The notes under the pieces were generated by a model. That model was not told where the DNA came from. It saw only the letters and a list, made by a program, of their open reading frames with translations, and made no database searches. 64,000 nucleotides of DNA from an uncultured Pelagibacteraceae bacterium (GTDB lineage: Bacteria; Pseudomonadota; Alphaproteobacteria; Pelagibacterales; Pelagibacteraceae). The translations under genes and the position numbers were made by a program. The DNA lies in assembly GCA_902613855.1 (NCBI GenBank), contig CACMIX010000001.1, positions 1-64,000 of the forward strand, in the 5' to 3' direction. Shown piece by piece: positions 63,388 to 64,000 of this stretch. Within the stretch, counting starts at the first letter, position 1, and each line of letters begins with the position of its first letter.

Positions 63388-64000
63388 ATGAATTTAAAAA
63401 ATCTCGCAATGTGGGGAATAATAGTTTTCTTAACTATAGGCCTATACAATATGTTCAAAAGTCCTCAATCAAATCCTAGAGGAGGCAATCAAATAATTTT
63501 TTCTGATTTTTTAACCTCTGTTGAAAATGGAGAAGTTGTAAAAGTTGAGATACAAGGTAAAAATATCAAGGGTGTCTACTCTAATGGTAATTCATTCTCT
63601 ACTTATTCTCCGAACGATCCAAATTTAATTGAAAAACTATCTGAAAAAGGGGTGAGTATTTCAGCTGCTCCTTTAGAAGAAAAAATGCCATCTTTATTTG
63701 GTGTATTACTTTCATGGTTCCCCATGCTGTTATTGATTGCTGTTTGGATTTTCTTCATGAGACAGATGCAAGGTGGTAGAGGTGGAGCAATGGGTTTTGG
63801 GAAATCAAAAGCAAAAATGATGAATGAGCTTAAAGGAAAGGTTACATTCAACGACGTTGCAGGGGTAGAAGAAGCAAAAGAGGAAGTTGAGGAGATTGTA
63901 GAATTTTTAAAAGATCCAAAAAAATTCAGTAGGCTTGGAGGTAAAATACCAAGAGGCGCATTATTAGTAGGACCTCCTGGTACAGGAAAAACTCTTTTAG
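63388..64000 (+). CDS. ftsH: ATP-dependent zinc protease FtsH, C-terminus cut by window edge
   Basis: 204 codons are visible. The start is ATG 63388. One membrane helix (about residues 6-22), a small periplasmic domain, a second helix (about 106-124), then MRQMQGG and [30 protein letters not shown] lead to the Walker A GPPGTGKT at the edge. This order and wording are typical of FtsH, which degrades membrane proteins and some soluble regulators. The C-terminal AAA and peptidase domains, including HEXXH, lie outside the window. It is 63 bases downstream of tilS. Confidence 0.97.
   Translation, partial: MNLKNLAMWGIIVFLTIGLYNMFKSPQSNPRGGNQIIFSDFLTSVENGEVVKVEIQGKNIKGVYSNGNSFSTYSPNDPNLIEKLSEKGVSISAAPLEEKMPSLFGVLLSWFPMLLLIAVWIFFMRQMQGGRGGAMGFGKSKAKMMNELKGKVTFNDVAGVEEAKEEVEEIVEFLKDPKKFSRLGGKIPRGALLVGPPGTGKTLL

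Overview
The window is very A+T-rich, tightly packed DNA with gaps of mostly 0-60 bases, many ATGA/TAATG overlaps and lysine/asparagine/isoleucine-rich proteins. The core genes (pntAA-pntAB-pntB with a proteobacterial aa3 oxidase subunit IV, a TrcR/DUF1013 gene, a ZapA/coiled-coil pair, tol-pal) point to a streamlined alphaproteobacterium. Layout and composition fit the SAR11 clade (Candidatus Pelagibacter). The strongest hint is a lone 5S rRNA gene ending a large cell-surface polysaccharide island: in SAR11 the hypervariable region HVR2 is known to lie between the 16S-23S genes and a detached 5S gene. No sequence search was run, so genus-level placement is inference.

Region 1, about 1-40,800: surface-glycan island. 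It starts inside a family 2 glycosyltransferase and carries an ABC-type lipid/glycan exporter. Next is a phosphonate block: PEP mutase fused to a cytidylyltransferase, phosphonopyruvate decarboxylase, phosphonoacetaldehyde reductase and a CDP-glycerol-transferase-like enzyme. An alkaline-phosphatase-superfamily membrane enzyme with a small MDPG protein follows. Then come CDP-6-deoxyhexose genes (rfbF, rfbG, epimerases, reductase-like SDRs), a DegT aminotransferase, an OafA acyltransferase with an SGNH protein and a tiny membrane peptide between them, a first gmd, and a long run of glycosyltransferases, methyltransferases, AsnB and a formyltransferase. The island ends with a WecA/MraY-like initiator, a Wzy/WaaL-like ligase, fcl and a second gmd. 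Together these could make, decorate (phosphonate, formyl, acyl, amide, methyl) and export an O-antigen-like glycan. Many changes of strand and overlapping 3' ends suggest assembly from cassettes.

Region 2, about 40,870-45,720: the 5S rRNA gene, one more sugar-nucleotide epimerase, then core genes: rpmJ (L36), a cytochrome oxidase subunit IV peptide, the proton-translocating transhydrogenase and a transaldolase-like enzyme. Initiator tRNA-Met lies on the minus strand.

Region 3, about 45,720-53,890, all minus strand: tkt-gap-pgk-fba-thiE-efp-suhB-rpmE-trcR-rpsU-tRNA-fMet, a central-carbon and translation array.

Region 4, about 53,940-64,000, plus strand: a coiled-coil/zapA pair, 5-formyl-THF cyclo-ligase, a YmdB-like phosphoesterase, yebC, a phage-type RuvC-like nuclease, the complete tolQRAB-pal-cpoB envelope cluster, tilS, and the start of ftsH, cut by the window edge. 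No stretch above 300 bases lacks a gene. I saw no insertion sequence, integrase, CRISPR array or phage structural gene.
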